Shown here one piece after another: positions 34,873 through 43,736 of a DNA stretch of 64,000 nucleotides; position 1 is the first letter of the stretch, and every line of letters begins with the position of its first letter. The notes below the pieces were generated by a model. The model saw only the letters and a program-made list of their open reading frames with translations. It ran no database searches and had not been told where the DNA came from. Both the position numbers and the translations under genes were made by a program. This DNA comes from Halalkalibacter sp. APA_J-10(15) (GTDB lineage: Bacteria; Bacillota; Bacilli; Bacillales; Bacillaceae_D), in NCBI RefSeq assembly GCF_023017105.1, contig NZ_JALKEV010000001.1, positions 496,001 to 560,000 on the forward strand, written 5' to 3'.

Positions 34873-35535
34873 ATGAATCTTCAGCATGCATTGAAATATG
34901 CACCACATCTTTATTTTGATAAGAAAGAGCCCTTTTTTCCATGTATGATTGGTGTAACGGAAATAAGAAAGGGTGAAGTCTCTCCTTCCTTTCGGCGTTC
35001 TTTTATATTTGATGATGAGCGTCTAGACCATATTATCGAATATGCGATTTACTTCGACTTTGACATTCAGCATTTATACGAGCTTGAGCACGTGTGGGTG
35101 TATGTGAGTAAGGAGGAAGATGTGCTTGATTGTGAGGCGAGCTTTCACGGTCGCTATTTCAAAGGTCTGTTTCCTGACCGAAGAAATCTTGTTAACAACA
35201 CACATGTGAAGCTGTATTCTCAGCCTGGAAAACATGCTTTCTTTCCAGATGAGCAATTCTTCCATTTCATTCCGGATGTGATGACATGTACAGATGAAGG
35301 TGCAGGTCAGGACGGTTTAACCGTTCCATTCTTCTATAAACATGAACAGGTATTTCAACAGAATGTAAATACGAATCAATTGATCAAGCAATATATGAAG
35401 AGGTTTCGTTTCACTCCGTCGTTGAAATTTGAATATTTCGAGTTAAAAGATGTACTATTTCGTTCTTGGACTGAGGTGTTTGAGGAGATACCTAGAAGAA
35501 TGAATAGTCGGTTGGAGGAAATGAAGAAAGGCTAG
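34873..35535 (+). CDS. Uncharacterised protein at the end of the importer operon
   Basis: 220 residues, no signal peptide or membrane segment, rich in aromatic residues and His. Conserved-looking stretches include APHLYFDKKEPFFPC, YELEHVWVYVS, HVKLYSQPGKHAFFPD and FHFIPDV. The pattern of paired EHVWVYV and GKHAFFPD blocks weakly recalls Vps62-like beta-rich proteins, but this is not a firm assignment. ATG 34873 follows AGAAAGAAGGTGAGA. It sits 25 bases behind the MATE gene and before a terminator, so it is the last gene of the operon. Function unknown. Confidence 0.75.
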   Translation: MNLQHALKYAPHLYFDKKEPFFPCMIGVTEIRKGEVSPSFRRSFIFDDERLDHIIEYAIYFDFDIQHLYELEHVWVYVSKEEDVLDCEASFHGRYFKGLFPDRRNLVNNTHVKLYSQPGKHAFFPDEQFFHFIPDVMTCTDEGAGQDGLTVPFFYKHEQVFQQNVNTNQLIKQYMKRFRFTPSLKFEYFELKDVLFRSWTEVFEEIPRRMNSRLEEMKKG

Positions 35536-35577
35536 CTAGGTTTGGCTGTTTGAAAGGTATTTGACAGCTAATGATAA

Positions 35578-35620
35578 AGGGCACTAAAAAAGGTAAAAAC
35601 TAAACTTTTTTAGTGCCCTC
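35578..35620. terminator. Terminator hairpin of the dispersed GGCACTGAAAAAGTT family
   Basis: AGGGCACTAAAAAAG pairs with CTTTTTTAGTGCCCT around a short A-rich loop. It closes the 25.5-35.5 kb operon. Confidence 0.85.
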
Positions 35621-35674
35621 GCGTGTAATAATTCTCTTGTATAATAGTGATTAAGAATATGAGAGATGGAGTGA

Positions 35675-36319
35675 ATGAATGTGAATATATTCGTACGAGT
35701 TCTTATGATCATTTTCTTGTTGTTTTTAGTAGGATGTGGGACAAGCAATGAGCCTCATAGCCATGATAAATCAATTACAGGGGATTGGTCAGATGAGGAT
35801 AATCCGATTGTGACTATTGAGATGGAAACCGGAGGCGAGGTCGTCATTGAGCTTTATCCTGAGGTCGCACCAAATACGGTTGCGAATTTTATTGCGCTAG
35901 TCGAGAGTGGTTTTTATGATGGCTTAATTTTTCACCGAGTTATTCCTGGGTTTATGATTCAAGGTGGAGACCCCGAAGGAACAGGAATGGGTGGATCTGG
36001 TTACTCCATTGAAGGTGAATTCTCCTCAAATGGCTTTGAAAATGAACTTGTGCACGAACGTGGAGTCATTTCGATGGCTCGTTCACAGCATCCTGATTCG
36101 GCGGGGTCACAGTTTTTTATTATGGTAGATCAAGCGGACCACCTCGATGGTGACTATGCGGGATTTGGACAAGTGATAAGTGGAATGGATATTGTTGATC
36201 AAATTGTAGCAGTTGAAACAGGGGCGCAAGATCGTCCAATTGAAGAACAGCGTATGTCTCGTGTTGTTGTAGATGTGAAAGGGCTCGACTATTCTGACCC
36301 TGTAAAGATTGAAAATTAA
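35675..36319 (+). CDS. Lipoprotein cyclophilin-type peptidyl-prolyl isomerase
   Basis: 214 residues. Signal sequence with lipobox LVGC (Cys at residue 22), a short linker, then a compact cyclophilin domain: NTVANFIALVESGFYDGLIF and HRVIPGFMIQGGDPEGTGMG are the classic blocks with the catalytic Arg, and SMARSQHPDSAGSQFFIMVD follows. It catalyses proline isomerisation in proteins folding outside the membrane. It stands alone between two dispersed terminator hairpins. Confidence 0.93.
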   Translation: MNVNIFVRVLMIIFLLFLVGCGTSNEPHSHDKSITGDWSDEDNPIVTIEMETGGEVVIELYPEVAPNTVANFIALVESGFYDGLIFHRVIPGFMIQGGDPEGTGMGGSGYSIEGEFSSNGFENELVHERGVISMARSQHPDSAGSQFFIMVDQADHLDGDYAGFGQVISGMDIVDQIVAVETGAQDRPIEEQRMSRVVVDVKGLDYSDPVKIEN

Positions 36320-36324
36320 GCAAA

Positions 36325-36368
36325 AGAGAGCACTGAAAAAGTTGATTTGTACTTATTCAGTGCTCTTT
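36325..36368. terminator. Terminator hairpin of the dispersed GGCACTGAAAAAGTT family
   Basis: AGAGAGCACTGAAAAAGT pairs with ACTTATTCAGTGCTCTT. It lies between convergent genes. A degenerate second copy (GAACAAAAAAGTT/AACTTTTCCAGTTC) follows at 36473-36505. Confidence 0.8.
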
Positions 36369-36604
36369 GAACTGACAAGCAATCGCTTCACACGTTCCTC
36401 GATTGATACGAGAAACACCACTCGTACCAATCTTTTAAAAAAGCAACGGTTTCGCAGATGCTTACGGGGAACAAAAAAGTTAAAAAGCAAACTTTTCCAG
36501 TTCGCTTTGGGATACACTTTTGTCACAGCTTCTTTTTCTTTTTATGAACGTGAGGTAGATACACTGGAAGAGAAGAGCTTTCAGTGTAGATCGAGCTTAC
36601 TTCA

Positions 36605-38170
36605 TCACGAGTGCTCCATTGATGAAAGCACCATTTTTTTTGCATCTTCCAAGTGAACTAATGCTTCTACATGGTTCATCATAATTGGTAAATGCGCTAT
36701 AAGAGGGGTGAGAGCTCGATGTAATGGCTCCGATTCAATCTCAATTTGTTTAGGGATGCTTAGAAGCTGGTGTATCAATTTTAACAGTAGCTTCTGTAGA
36801 TTTTCCTCCAAGTTATCATGTTGAAGCAACTCAATAAAGGTAATCATTCCGTTTTGTTTATTCATAGCAATGACAACAAATGGAAAGAAAGGTCGGTCAT
36901 CCTCTTCACTTTGAACAGGCTCTGATGCAAAGAAGGAACCAATTTCAAGCGTTACATCTGCCACCTTGAGCTTTTTCACTCGCATTAGGTCAAGTTCATT
37001 AATAAATAAATGGGCAGGCTGTTTGATTGGATTCTCTAATGATGGTTCAATATAAGCGTTATACCACATTTGATTTTGATCGAGCTTACGGGTGAACCAA
37101 GGCCCTTCAAACGCAGTTGGAATGTTATATTTGTTTTGTCTAATAAAAGGTGCAAGTTCAATCATTTGTTCTAGCAATCCATTTAAGATATCAATTTCCT
37201 CATCATTGATAAACCAAGGGTAATAGGCTGGCTTGAAGCTACGAAACATAGGCCATTGCTTCTTACCACGGAACGAGGCATTTTGTGCTTTGATAAACTC
37301 ATGGTCCTCAGGTTCAAGCTCGTTACGATCACATAGAGACAATAGGATTGAACGTTGCTCGAATAAAATCGCTTCATGATGATGAAATTCACCATTTAAT
37401 GTAGAATGTAATGCTTTTAGTCCATCATTTCCTAAATAGCATGCGAGGCCAAACTCTTCCTTCATTGCCCCTAGCACAGAGCAATAAGCATAGTCCTGTA
37501 TGATCGGAACCCAAATGACGATAATTTGATCATCATTTAGGAATTCCCATAGAGCCAATTGGTTAAATGTTTGTGTTAAATCGAGTAAGTGAGCCTCTTT
37601 ATTCTGATGAGCATGTTCAGAAGCGATTTCATTTAAAATATGAGTGTGCTCGGCTAATTGAATATTAATCATCTCACGTAACTCTTCATTATTCAGCTCA
37701 CCCTGAATGGATTCACTAAAAGGATCTTCGCCAGGTGCAGCACGCATGGCTTTGACACAATAAGGGTATTCGATTTCAGGCTGGGGTTGAACGATCTTCT
37801 CTAAAATAATCTCGTGCTGCCAATCTTCACCAAGGTCATATGTATAAATGCAACGATCTTTCTCTTTTTTGAAATGTGTCTTTAAGCGCTCGTTTTCAGT
37901 ATTTAAAGGTGGATTGAATGCGCCAAATTGAGAAAAATATAGCTGGAAATTATCTGTTACATCATCTGGAGTAGTTGGTTCAATGAATGTTGTAGTGCGT
38001 TGTCCATTCGTCTTCCTCATTTCAAATTGGTGTAGATGCATGTCCTCCCAATCAAACATCATTTGAATTAGCTCATCTAAGTCTTCGAATGTGCTCTCAC
38101 TATCAATTAATATGCGACGCCAAATGGGTGGTTTTATATGAGATAACGTTATTTTTAATTGATAAATCAT
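36605..38170 (-). CDS. pRiA4b ORF-3-like (TnpR-associated) protein with long C-terminal extension
   Basis: 521 residues. The N-terminal 170 residues (YQLKITLSHIKPPIWRRILI, HLHQFEM, YTYDLGEDWQHEIILEKI, PYCVKAMRAAPGED) are the plasmid pRiA4b ORF-3-like domain, a small beta-rich fold found beside mobile elements and in many chromosomal proteins. The remaining 350 residues are not recognised; they contain no membrane segments. ATG 38170 follows AAGGAGGAATT. Molecular function is not established for the family. Confidence 0.75.
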   Translation of the reverse strand: MIYQLKITLSHIKPPIWRRILIDSESTFEDLDELIQMMFDWEDMHLHQFEMRKTNGQRTTTFIEPTTPDDVTDNFQLYFSQFGAFNPPLNTENERLKTHFKKEKDRCIYTYDLGEDWQHEIILEKIVQPQPEIEYPYCVKAMRAAPGEDPFSESIQGELNNEELREMINIQLAEHTHILNEIASEHAHQNKEAHLLDLTQTFNQLALWEFLNDDQIIVIWVPIIQDYAYCSVLGAMKEEFGLACYLGNDGLKALHSTLNGEFHHHEAILFEQRSILLSLCDRNELEPEDHEFIKAQNASFRGKKQWPMFRSFKPAYYPWFINDEEIDILNGLLEQMIELAPFIRQNKYNIPTAFEGPWFTRKLDQNQMWYNAYIEPSLENPIKQPAHLFINELDLMRVKKLKVADVTLEIGSFFASEPVQSEEDDRPFFPFVVIAMNKQNGMITFIELLQHDNLEENLQKLLLKLIHQLLSIPKQIEIESEPLHRALTPLIAHLPIMMNHVEALVHLEDAKKMVLSSMEHS

Positions 38171-38211
38171 CAAATTCCTCCTTGCGTTGTAAAAGAAACA
38201 ATCCTTTTATC

Positions 38212-38676
38212 TTATTCTTTTGCCATCCTATTTCCCCTGCTGTTAATGATCATAAACAGCATCACAAAGCTGATAATACCTAGTTGGTTTACGAAAATAT
38301 CAAGTATTCGACCATCACGATTAAAGAACGGCTGTATTAATTCAAGAGCGATGCTAAGTGAAAAGCAAATGATAAGTGTTATTCTCCATTTTTTTAAACA
38401 TGTATATAATAAGCCTGTTAATACGAAAAAGGATACAAAATGTCCGATTTTTTGGATGGTCAAAAAAGGTTCTTGACGAGATAAGGCATAAGGCTCCAAG
38501 AACTCAGAATAATCAGGAACAACGAAAGAAAAACGAATAACTCCATCAGAAATGAATAATGTAAAGCTACTTGTACAATACAAAATAAATACAAAAAGAG
38601 ACCATATCATAAGTAGGAGCCATTTAGTGTACATGAATGTGTAATCACTCCCCTTGAAACGTACTACATCTTTCAT
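38212..38676 (-). CDS. VanZ-like membrane protein
   Basis: 154 residues with four membrane segments. KIGHFVSFFVLTGLLY in the middle and ALELIQPFFNRDGRILDIFVNQLG near the C-terminus are the two signature blocks of the VanZ family. VanZ members are linked to glycopeptide tolerance, but most chromosomal copies are uncharacterised. It lies between the pRiA4b-like gene and an SDR, all on the minus strand. Confidence 0.85.
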   Translation of the reverse strand: MKDVVRFKGSDYTFMYTKWLLLMIWSLFVFILYCTSSFTLFISDGVIRFSFVVPDYSEFLEPYALSRQEPFLTIQKIGHFVSFFVLTGLLYTCLKKWRITLIICFSLSIALELIQPFFNRDGRILDIFVNQLGIISFVMLFMIINSRGNRMAKE

Positions 38677-38708
38677 TTCTAGGCGAACTGTCTAAATCCT
38701 GCTGTATG

Positions 38709-39551
38709 CTAAGAACTCTTAAAGATGTTCTTTAAAATGAGCTTTTGCCATATGGACCACGGGAGTATGTGTTTCATGAAAACGGTTAAGCGAACACCTT
38801 TGCCAATAGGGTAGCGAAGTCTTGTTAGCCTTTCTTCACGAGCTAATTTGACGACTAGATGAGCGACCTCTTTTGGATCTCCATATGCTGGAGAAGCCTT
38901 TTTAACATGTTGCTTGAGCATAGCAAGTGTACGTTGATAAGGTGAGTGTTCATGTGTTCGTATGTTGGCAAGTCCTGACGACCAAATGTTTGTTTGATAG
39001 GAGCCAGGCTCTATTAGAGCAACCTGTACGTTGTAAGGAGCAAGCTCTAGCCGGAGGCTCTCTGCATAGCCTTCTAACGCTTGCTTTGAAGCAACGTAAG
39101 CCGACAACCCGGGAAAGCCAATCTGGCCGCTAATACTACTCATCATTAATATGGTTCCTTTTCTATTCGTTCTCATGTGCGGAAGTATAACTTGAGTAAT
39201 AGCCATAACGCCGAAAAGGTTCGTTTCAAATTGCTGACGATAGGCATCAATACTTAACTCTTCAGCAAAGCCGGCTTGGGCAAAGCCGGCATTGTTAATT
39301 AATAGATCAATAGGCGATAATGATTGAATGAAGTCTTGAAACTCTTGAATGGAAAGGGAGTTGGTGACATCAAGCTCGGTAAAGCGAATTCGTTCAAGAA
39401 TTTGAGAGTCTTGGATAACCTCATGTACGATATGCTGCTTTGATAGATTGCGCATTGTCGCGACAACGGTAAATCCAGCCTTTGCTAGTTCGATCGTGAT
39501 GTGGAGGCCGAATCCACTTGAAGCACCTGTTACTATCGCATATTTTTCCAT
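38709..39551 (-). CDS. Short-chain dehydrogenase/reductase
   Basis: 280 residues. AIVTGASSGFGLHI (TGxxxGxG), LINNAGFAQAG (NNAG), MMSSISG with the catalytic Ser, and YVASKQALEGYAESL (YxxxK) are all in place, so it should be an active NAD(P)-dependent oxidoreductase of the classical type. The C-terminus is basic and aromatic. Start ATG 39551 follows AAAGGAGGACTACAAGC. Substrate unknown. Confidence 0.92.
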   Translation of the reverse strand: MEKYAIVTGASSGFGLHITIELAKAGFTVVATMRNLSKQHIVHEVIQDSQILERIRFTELDVTNSLSIQEFQDFIQSLSPIDLLINNAGFAQAGFAEELSIDAYRQQFETNLFGVMAITQVILPHMRTNRKGTILMMSSISGQIGFPGLSAYVASKQALEGYAESLRLELAPYNVQVALIEPGSYQTNIWSSGLANIRTHEHSPYQRTLAMLKQHVKKASPAYGDPKEVAHLVVKLAREERLTRLRYPIGKGVRLTVFMKHILPWSIWQKLILKNIFKSS

Positions 39552-39674
39552 GCTTGTAGTCCTCCTTTCACTAACGCTACGTCACCATTCGTCCAAGGGT
39601 ATTCGCAAAGTTATTTTATACATTTTGGAATGCCTCTTTAGTTCTTCTGATCTATCAATAGAATGAGAGTGAGT

Positions 39675-40979
39675 TTACCTTAATTGTAAGGAGCGAACCT
39701 GGTCGTCATTATAAGGATCACTCGTAAAGAATAGTCGGTACTCATTTGCTTCATAATAAAGGTAATACAGACCATCAAGCTCACTATAGCCTTCCTCATA
39801 TGGTGGTCCTAGAGCTTGTTTAATTTCATTTGTACTCATCGATAACGGTAAGTATATAGTAGAGATTGGCATATTTGGCCATTCATGATAATCATAGCCT
39901 ACACCTAATCCACAAGCACATTCATCATACATTAAATAATAGCCACCTTCAGTTGGGCGCTCTTCGACAGGCAGTCCCCACATGGCATCGATTACACTAC
40001 TAATGGGGGCTCCGATTTTCGTGTGAATACCGTTTATTTCCCCTCGGCTAGCATCGTTTAAAAAATGTGGATCGAGAATCCGCTCTCGGTTTATTTGTTC
40101 AACTTCATTCATAGATTCTTCAGTAGAAGCCTCATTCTCTTGCGAAGTAGGTTGATTCTCAACAGGAATATTCTGCTCGAATCCTTGATTACCTGCTGAA
40201 ATAGAGCGTTCAATTGTTTCGTAATGGGCGGAGTTAAACCATGTTTGATAACTGATAAACCCACAGAGAATGAGAGCAATCATAAATAGAGAAAAAGACG
40301 CTAGTTGTATAATTTTTATTTTCGCAGTGATGGTTAGAATAACGAGAATAATAAGAATAGAGATTGCTATTATAATTGTTAGGTAAGGGATGGGCTTAGA
40401 GAACTCCCCATTTAGTTCAACCGTTTGATCGGTATGAAGTGATAACTGCCAAATGAGTGTTTGATCGTCCATTCGATCAGCATTATGATGATGAATCTTG
40501 AACGCATCTGGTAGTGTTACCTGAAACGTTAAATCAAATGATTCTACCATTGCTTCATCAAGACCTTCTAATAATGGGTTCTCAGACTGAGGCTGCCCAG
40601 AAAGATCATGTCCAATCCATTCTAGTAAAAAATTAACTTCGTAGCTAAAGGCTTGCTCCTGAATACGAAAGATTGTAGGTAATTCCTCATTTGAGATAGG
40701 AAGCTCTATATCATTAAATGAAGTAAAGCGTTTATTAGCTTTTATTCCACGATAGCCGTTAATGGATTCTTCTGTAAGTGTATAGCCCTCTTCAAAAAGC
40801 TGTTCGTCATGTAAACCCTCGCTTTCCATGAGCCCTGCCATCATTTCTGTTATCCCTGTAAAAAGCTCGATCTCTGCTGAGCCGTCATCATGAAAGATGA
40901 TATGGTACTCAGCCTTTACACAACCGCTCATAAAAAGAATAACAATCCATAAAAAAGGTATAAAAATATGTCTGTTCAA
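39675..40979 (-). CDS. Lipoprotein with LppM-like N-terminal domain and DUF4309-like C-terminus
   Basis: About 434 residues. A signal sequence ends in FMSGC (lipobox). The following AEYHIIFHDDGSAEIELFTG resembles the LppM/DUF3153 group. A membrane segment pair lies around residues 205-250. The C-terminal 110 residues (GIHTKIGAPISSVIDAMWGL, YYLYYEANEYRLFFT) resemble DUF4309. TTG 40979 is chosen because AGGAGTG lies ten bases in front of it and upstream ATGs have no site. Surface-exposed; role unknown. Confidence 0.7.
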   Translation of the reverse strand: MNRHIFIPFLWIVILFMSGCVKAEYHIIFHDDGSAEIELFTGITEMMAGLMESEGLHDEQLFEEGYTLTEESINGYRGIKANKRFTSFNDIELPISNEELPTIFRIQEQAFSYEVNFLLEWIGHDLSGQPQSENPLLEGLDEAMVESFDLTFQVTLPDAFKIHHHNADRMDDQTLIWQLSLHTDQTVELNGEFSKPIPYLTIIIAISILIILVILTITAKIKIIQLASFSLFMIALILCGFISYQTWFNSAHYETIERSISAGNQGFEQNIPVENQPTSQENEASTEESMNEVEQINRERILDPHFLNDASRGEINGIHTKIGAPISSVIDAMWGLPVEERPTEGGYYLMYDECACGLGVGYDYHEWPNMPISTIYLPLSMSTNEIKQALGPPYEEGYSELDGLYYLYYEANEYRLFFTSDPYNDDQVRSLQLR

Positions 40980-41181
40980 AAAATCACTCCTGCTGTTTTT
41001 CATATGTATGTAAGAGAACTCTCTTATTGTAGCATAGGGCACCTTTTTTATAGAATCAGAGTTTATACATCCATGAAAAACATATAAAAAGAGAGGATGT
41101 AGGAACTCGTGGGAGGTTCTATCCTCAGAAAAAATAAGCTATTATAACCGGCTCAACACAACGCTATTACCGCGTCTTTTC

Positions 41182-41808
41182 TCATCCGAAACGTGCTTTC
41201 ACCCTTTCATAATAGGTATGTAGTAATTGCTTAATTTGATTAAAATCTCCCTTTTCTAAAGCGTCTACAAGCTTTTGATTCGTTTCATTTGCTGAGTAAT
41301 GGCTTTGATGGGGGGTACGGATATAATTGACGATCGCAAACCGAATGATTTTATCAAAAAAGCCGTCAATCACTTTGAGCATTTCTTTGTTGTTCGTCCC
41401 AGATATCATAGTGTGTAAAAATGAAAGTGAATGCTTTGTATAGCCTAAATAATCTTCGTTGCTCGTACATGTATATTGCTCTTTCAAATGATAGTTCAAT
41501 TGCTGTACATCAATATGAAGGTCTTCTGGTTCCTGATAATAAAATTGATAATGTTGAAAAGAAAAAATCACTTCAAAAATTTCGAGAAACTCCTTATAGG
41601 AAATGTCACGTACTAATATACCACGATTTTTAACGGTTTCTAAAAAGCCTTCGCGTTCTAATTGGGAAATCGCTGCTCTGACAGGAGTTCGACTCATTGC
41701 TAATGTTTTGGCTAATTCATTTTCAGATAGAAGTGTACCAGGCATATATTCGCCATTTATTAAACGCTCCTTTAGAAAATCAAATGCTTTATCTTCAAGT
41801 GGTTGCAT
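41182..41808 (-). CDS. GntR/FadR-type transcriptional regulator
   Basis: 208 residues. N-terminal winged helix: KERLINGEYMPGTLLSENEL followed by MSRTPVRAAISQLEREGFLE, the GntR signature; the C-terminal half is all-helical (FCD-like). ATG 41808 (MQPLEDK) follows TTGGAGATGAAC. It is divergent from the phnDCEE operon, and a TTGTATACAA-centred palindrome at 41988-42011 is its probable binding site. It most likely adjusts the uptake operon to a metabolite. Confidence 0.88.
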   Translation of the reverse strand: MQPLEDKAFDFLKERLINGEYMPGTLLSENELAKTLAMSRTPVRAAISQLEREGFLETVKNRGILVRDISYKEFLEIFEVIFSFQHYQFYYQEPEDLHIDVQQLNYHLKEQYTCTSNEDYLGYTKHSLSFLHTMISGTNNKEMLKVIDGFFDKIIRFAIVNYIRTPHQSHYSANETNQKLVDALEKGDFNQIKQLLHTYYERVKARFG

Positions 41809-41913
41809 GTTCATCTCCAACTTTCTACATTAAATCCAATTTTAATGATCATCTTATTTTCTATCATAGCGTTCCTTTCCTTTCATTGTAAATAGTTGTG
41901 TCCTATAACTTGT

Positions 41914-41963
41914 TTTACAAAACCTTTACGACTTTTGAATAACTCCTTTATAGAAGCTTTACA
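41914..41963 (+). promoter_or_regulatory. PhoP-box-like array of five hexamers upstream of phnD
   Basis: TTTACA 41914, TTTACG 41925, TGAATA 41936, TTTATA 41947 and TTTACA 41958 stand at exactly 11-base intervals. Four of five are close to the B. subtilis PhoP consensus TT(A/T/C)ACA with five-base spacers. The last could act as -35 with TTATAT (41983-41988) as a loosely spaced -10. Predicts induction under phosphate limitation. Confidence 0.65.
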
Positions 41964-41987
41964 ATATGCTGATATCCTTTAGTTATA

Positions 41988-42011
41988 TACAAGGTTGTAT
42001 ACAACTTTGTA
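41988..42011. promoter_or_regulatory. GntR-type operator palindrome
   Basis: A 24-bp inverted repeat with only one mismatched pair, with the core GTTGTATACAAC at its centre (41999/42000), matching the TNGTNNNACNA form bound by FadR-type GntR proteins. It lies downstream of the PhoP-like array and probably over the transcription start of phnD, so bound regulator should repress. Confidence 0.7.
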
Positions 42012-42037
42012 TCCTAATACTATAAGGATGGTGGATT

Positions 42038-42952
42038 GTGGTGAAAAAAGTAGGTTTCATGTTGTTATGGATGACAGTGCTATTGATCTTTACAGCGTGT
42101 TCGGAAGGTTCGGGCGCGGGAGAGGTGGACGAAAATGGTTGGCCAACGACATTACGAATGGGAATGATGGCAACAGAGGATGACAACAATATGGCGCGTT
42201 CATCAAGTGCCTTTGCTGAGGATTTAGCAGAAGAGTTAGGAATTGAAGTCGAGATGTTTGAGGGTCAAGATTACAACATGATGATTGAAGCGATGCGGGC
42301 AGAACAAATTGATTTGACAAATTATGGGCCGTTTGGGTATATTATCGCCGTTGAGCGAAGTGGGGCACTGCCTTTAGCAATATTAGGAGAAAGTGAAGAA
42401 TCTGCGATGTATCATAGTGTCATTATTGTACCTGCTGATTCGCCTGTTGAAAGGTTAGAGGAGTTAGAAGGAGAGGATTTCCTGTTTGTTGACCCAGCTT
42501 CTACTTCAGGGCATTTGTTCCCGAGAGCTTCTATGCTATCACAATTAGGTATTGAAAATGAGCAGCTAGAAGGCTATTTCAATAGTGTTGCGTATTCTGG
42601 AGGTCATGATAAATCGATTTTAGCGATTGCGAATGGAGATGCAGCCGGTGCGGCGGTTTGTGAATTCTGTGTGGAGATGTTTGCTGAATCAGGCTTGTTT
42701 GATCCAAGTGATGTTCGTGTTATTCAAACAACTGATCCAATCCCTGGAGGCCCTTTAGCTTATAGAGATGGTCTACCGGAAGATTTAGTTGAAAAAATGA
42801 GAGATTTTGCTCTTTCCTATCATGAGAAGAACCCAGAATATTTTGAGATCATGGGAATGAAAGGCTATTTCCCAGTTGAAGATAGTGATTTCGATGTCAT
42901 TCGTGAAACAGCGGAGCTATTAAATATGTCACCAGAAGAGATGTTGAATTAA
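42038..42952 (+). CDS. phnD: PhnD-type phosphate/phosphite/phosphonate-binding lipoprotein
   Basis: 304 residues. Lipobox IFTAC near residue 20, then a PhnD domain: LRMGMMATEDDNNM, AEQIDLTNYGPFGYIIAVER and FVDPASTSGHLFPRASML are the standard blocks, the last including the Ser-Thr-Ser-Gly anion-binding turn. Binds an oxyanion-bearing P compound outside the membrane. Start GTG 42038 behind AGGATGGTGG. First gene of the operon. Confidence 0.92.
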   Translation: MVKKVGFMLLWMTVLLIFTACSEGSGAGEVDENGWPTTLRMGMMATEDDNNMARSSSAFAEDLAEELGIEVEMFEGQDYNMMIEAMRAEQIDLTNYGPFGYIIAVERSGALPLAILGESEESAMYHSVIIVPADSPVERLEELEGEDFLFVDPASTSGHLFPRASMLSQLGIENEQLEGYFNSVAYSGGHDKSILAIANGDAAGAAVCEFCVEMFAESGLFDPSDVRVIQTTDPIPGGPLAYRDGLPEDLVEKMRDFALSYHEKNPEYFEIMGMKGYFPVEDSDFDVIRETAELLNMSPEEMLN

Positions 42953-42965
42953 GGGGGCGATCATT

Positions 42966-43736
42966 ATGGCATTATTAGAAATTAACCGGCTATCAAAAGT
43001 ATATTCAGACGGTACAACGGCGCTTCAGGATATTAGCTTTGAGCTACATCATGGTGAATTTATTGTCATTATCGGTCCGAGTGGAGCTGGGAAAAGCACA
43101 CTTTTACGTTCCATTAATCGTCTTGTTCAGCCAACAGCTGGTGAGCTGGTATTTAAAGGCCAAGAGGTTGTGGGTGCGAATGCAGCTCAGTTAAAGAAGC
43201 ACCGTCGTGAGGTAGGGATGATTTTTCAACGGTTTAATTTAATTGAGCGTTCCTCTGTTTTGCGCAACGTTCTTCATGGTCGGTTAGGTTACATGAATAC
43301 ATTTAGAGCGGTGTTAAGTCTTTTTTCAAAAGAGGATAAGGATGAAGCGATTCGACTATTGGAGCGTGTTGGCTTAGGGGAACAAGTATACAAGCGTGCT
43401 GATGAACTAAGTGGTGGTCAGCAGCAACGTGTAGGGATTGCACGTGCTATTGCACAAAAGCCATCTCTCATTTTAGCTGACGAACCAATTGCGAGCCTTG
43501 ATCCGGTTTCCTCAGAAATTGTGATGGATCAGCTCTACTCTATTTGCAAAGAAGAAGGGATAGCTTGTCTTTGCAATTTACATCAAGTTGATGTAGCGAA
43601 GAAATATGCGACTCGTATTATCGGAATTAACAAAGGGGAGAAAGTATTTGATGGGCGTCCAGAGGAATTAACGGATGCGATCATTGAGCGCATATATCGT
43701 GGAAGTAAGGAACAGAAGGAGGAAATGGCTTCGTGA
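42966..43736 (+). CDS. phnC: PhnC-type ABC transporter ATP-binding protein
   Basis: 256 residues. Walker A GPSGAGKST, Q-loop IFQRFNL, signature LSGGQQQRVGIARAI, Walker B LILADEPIASLD, and NLHQVDVAKKYATRIIGI, the characteristic PhnC switch region. Thirteen bases behind phnD and overlapping the next gene by four bases. Powers P-compound uptake. Confidence 0.95.
   Translation: MALLEINRLSKVYSDGTTALQDISFELHHGEFIVIIGPSGAGKSTLLRSINRLVQPTAGELVFKGQEVVGANAAQLKKHRREVGMIFQRFNLIERSSVLRNVLHGRLGYMNTFRAVLSLFSKEDKDEAIRLLERVGLGEQVYKRADELSGGQQQRVGIARAIAQKPSLILADEPIASLDPVSSEIVMDQLYSICKEEGIACLCNLHQVDVAKKYATRIIGINKGEKVFDGRPEELTDAIIERIYRGSKEQKEEMAS

Noticed and set aside
36309-36656. Open plus-strand frame of 115 codons
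   Set aside because: It overlaps the cyclophilin terminator and the 3' end of the pRiA4b-like gene and shows no domain or ribosome-binding site.
41995-42023. Promoter TTGTAT-17-TACTAT in front of phnD
   Set aside because: It would start transcription only a few bases before the start codon and remove the ribosome-binding site; an upstream promoter at the PhoP-like array is more plausible.
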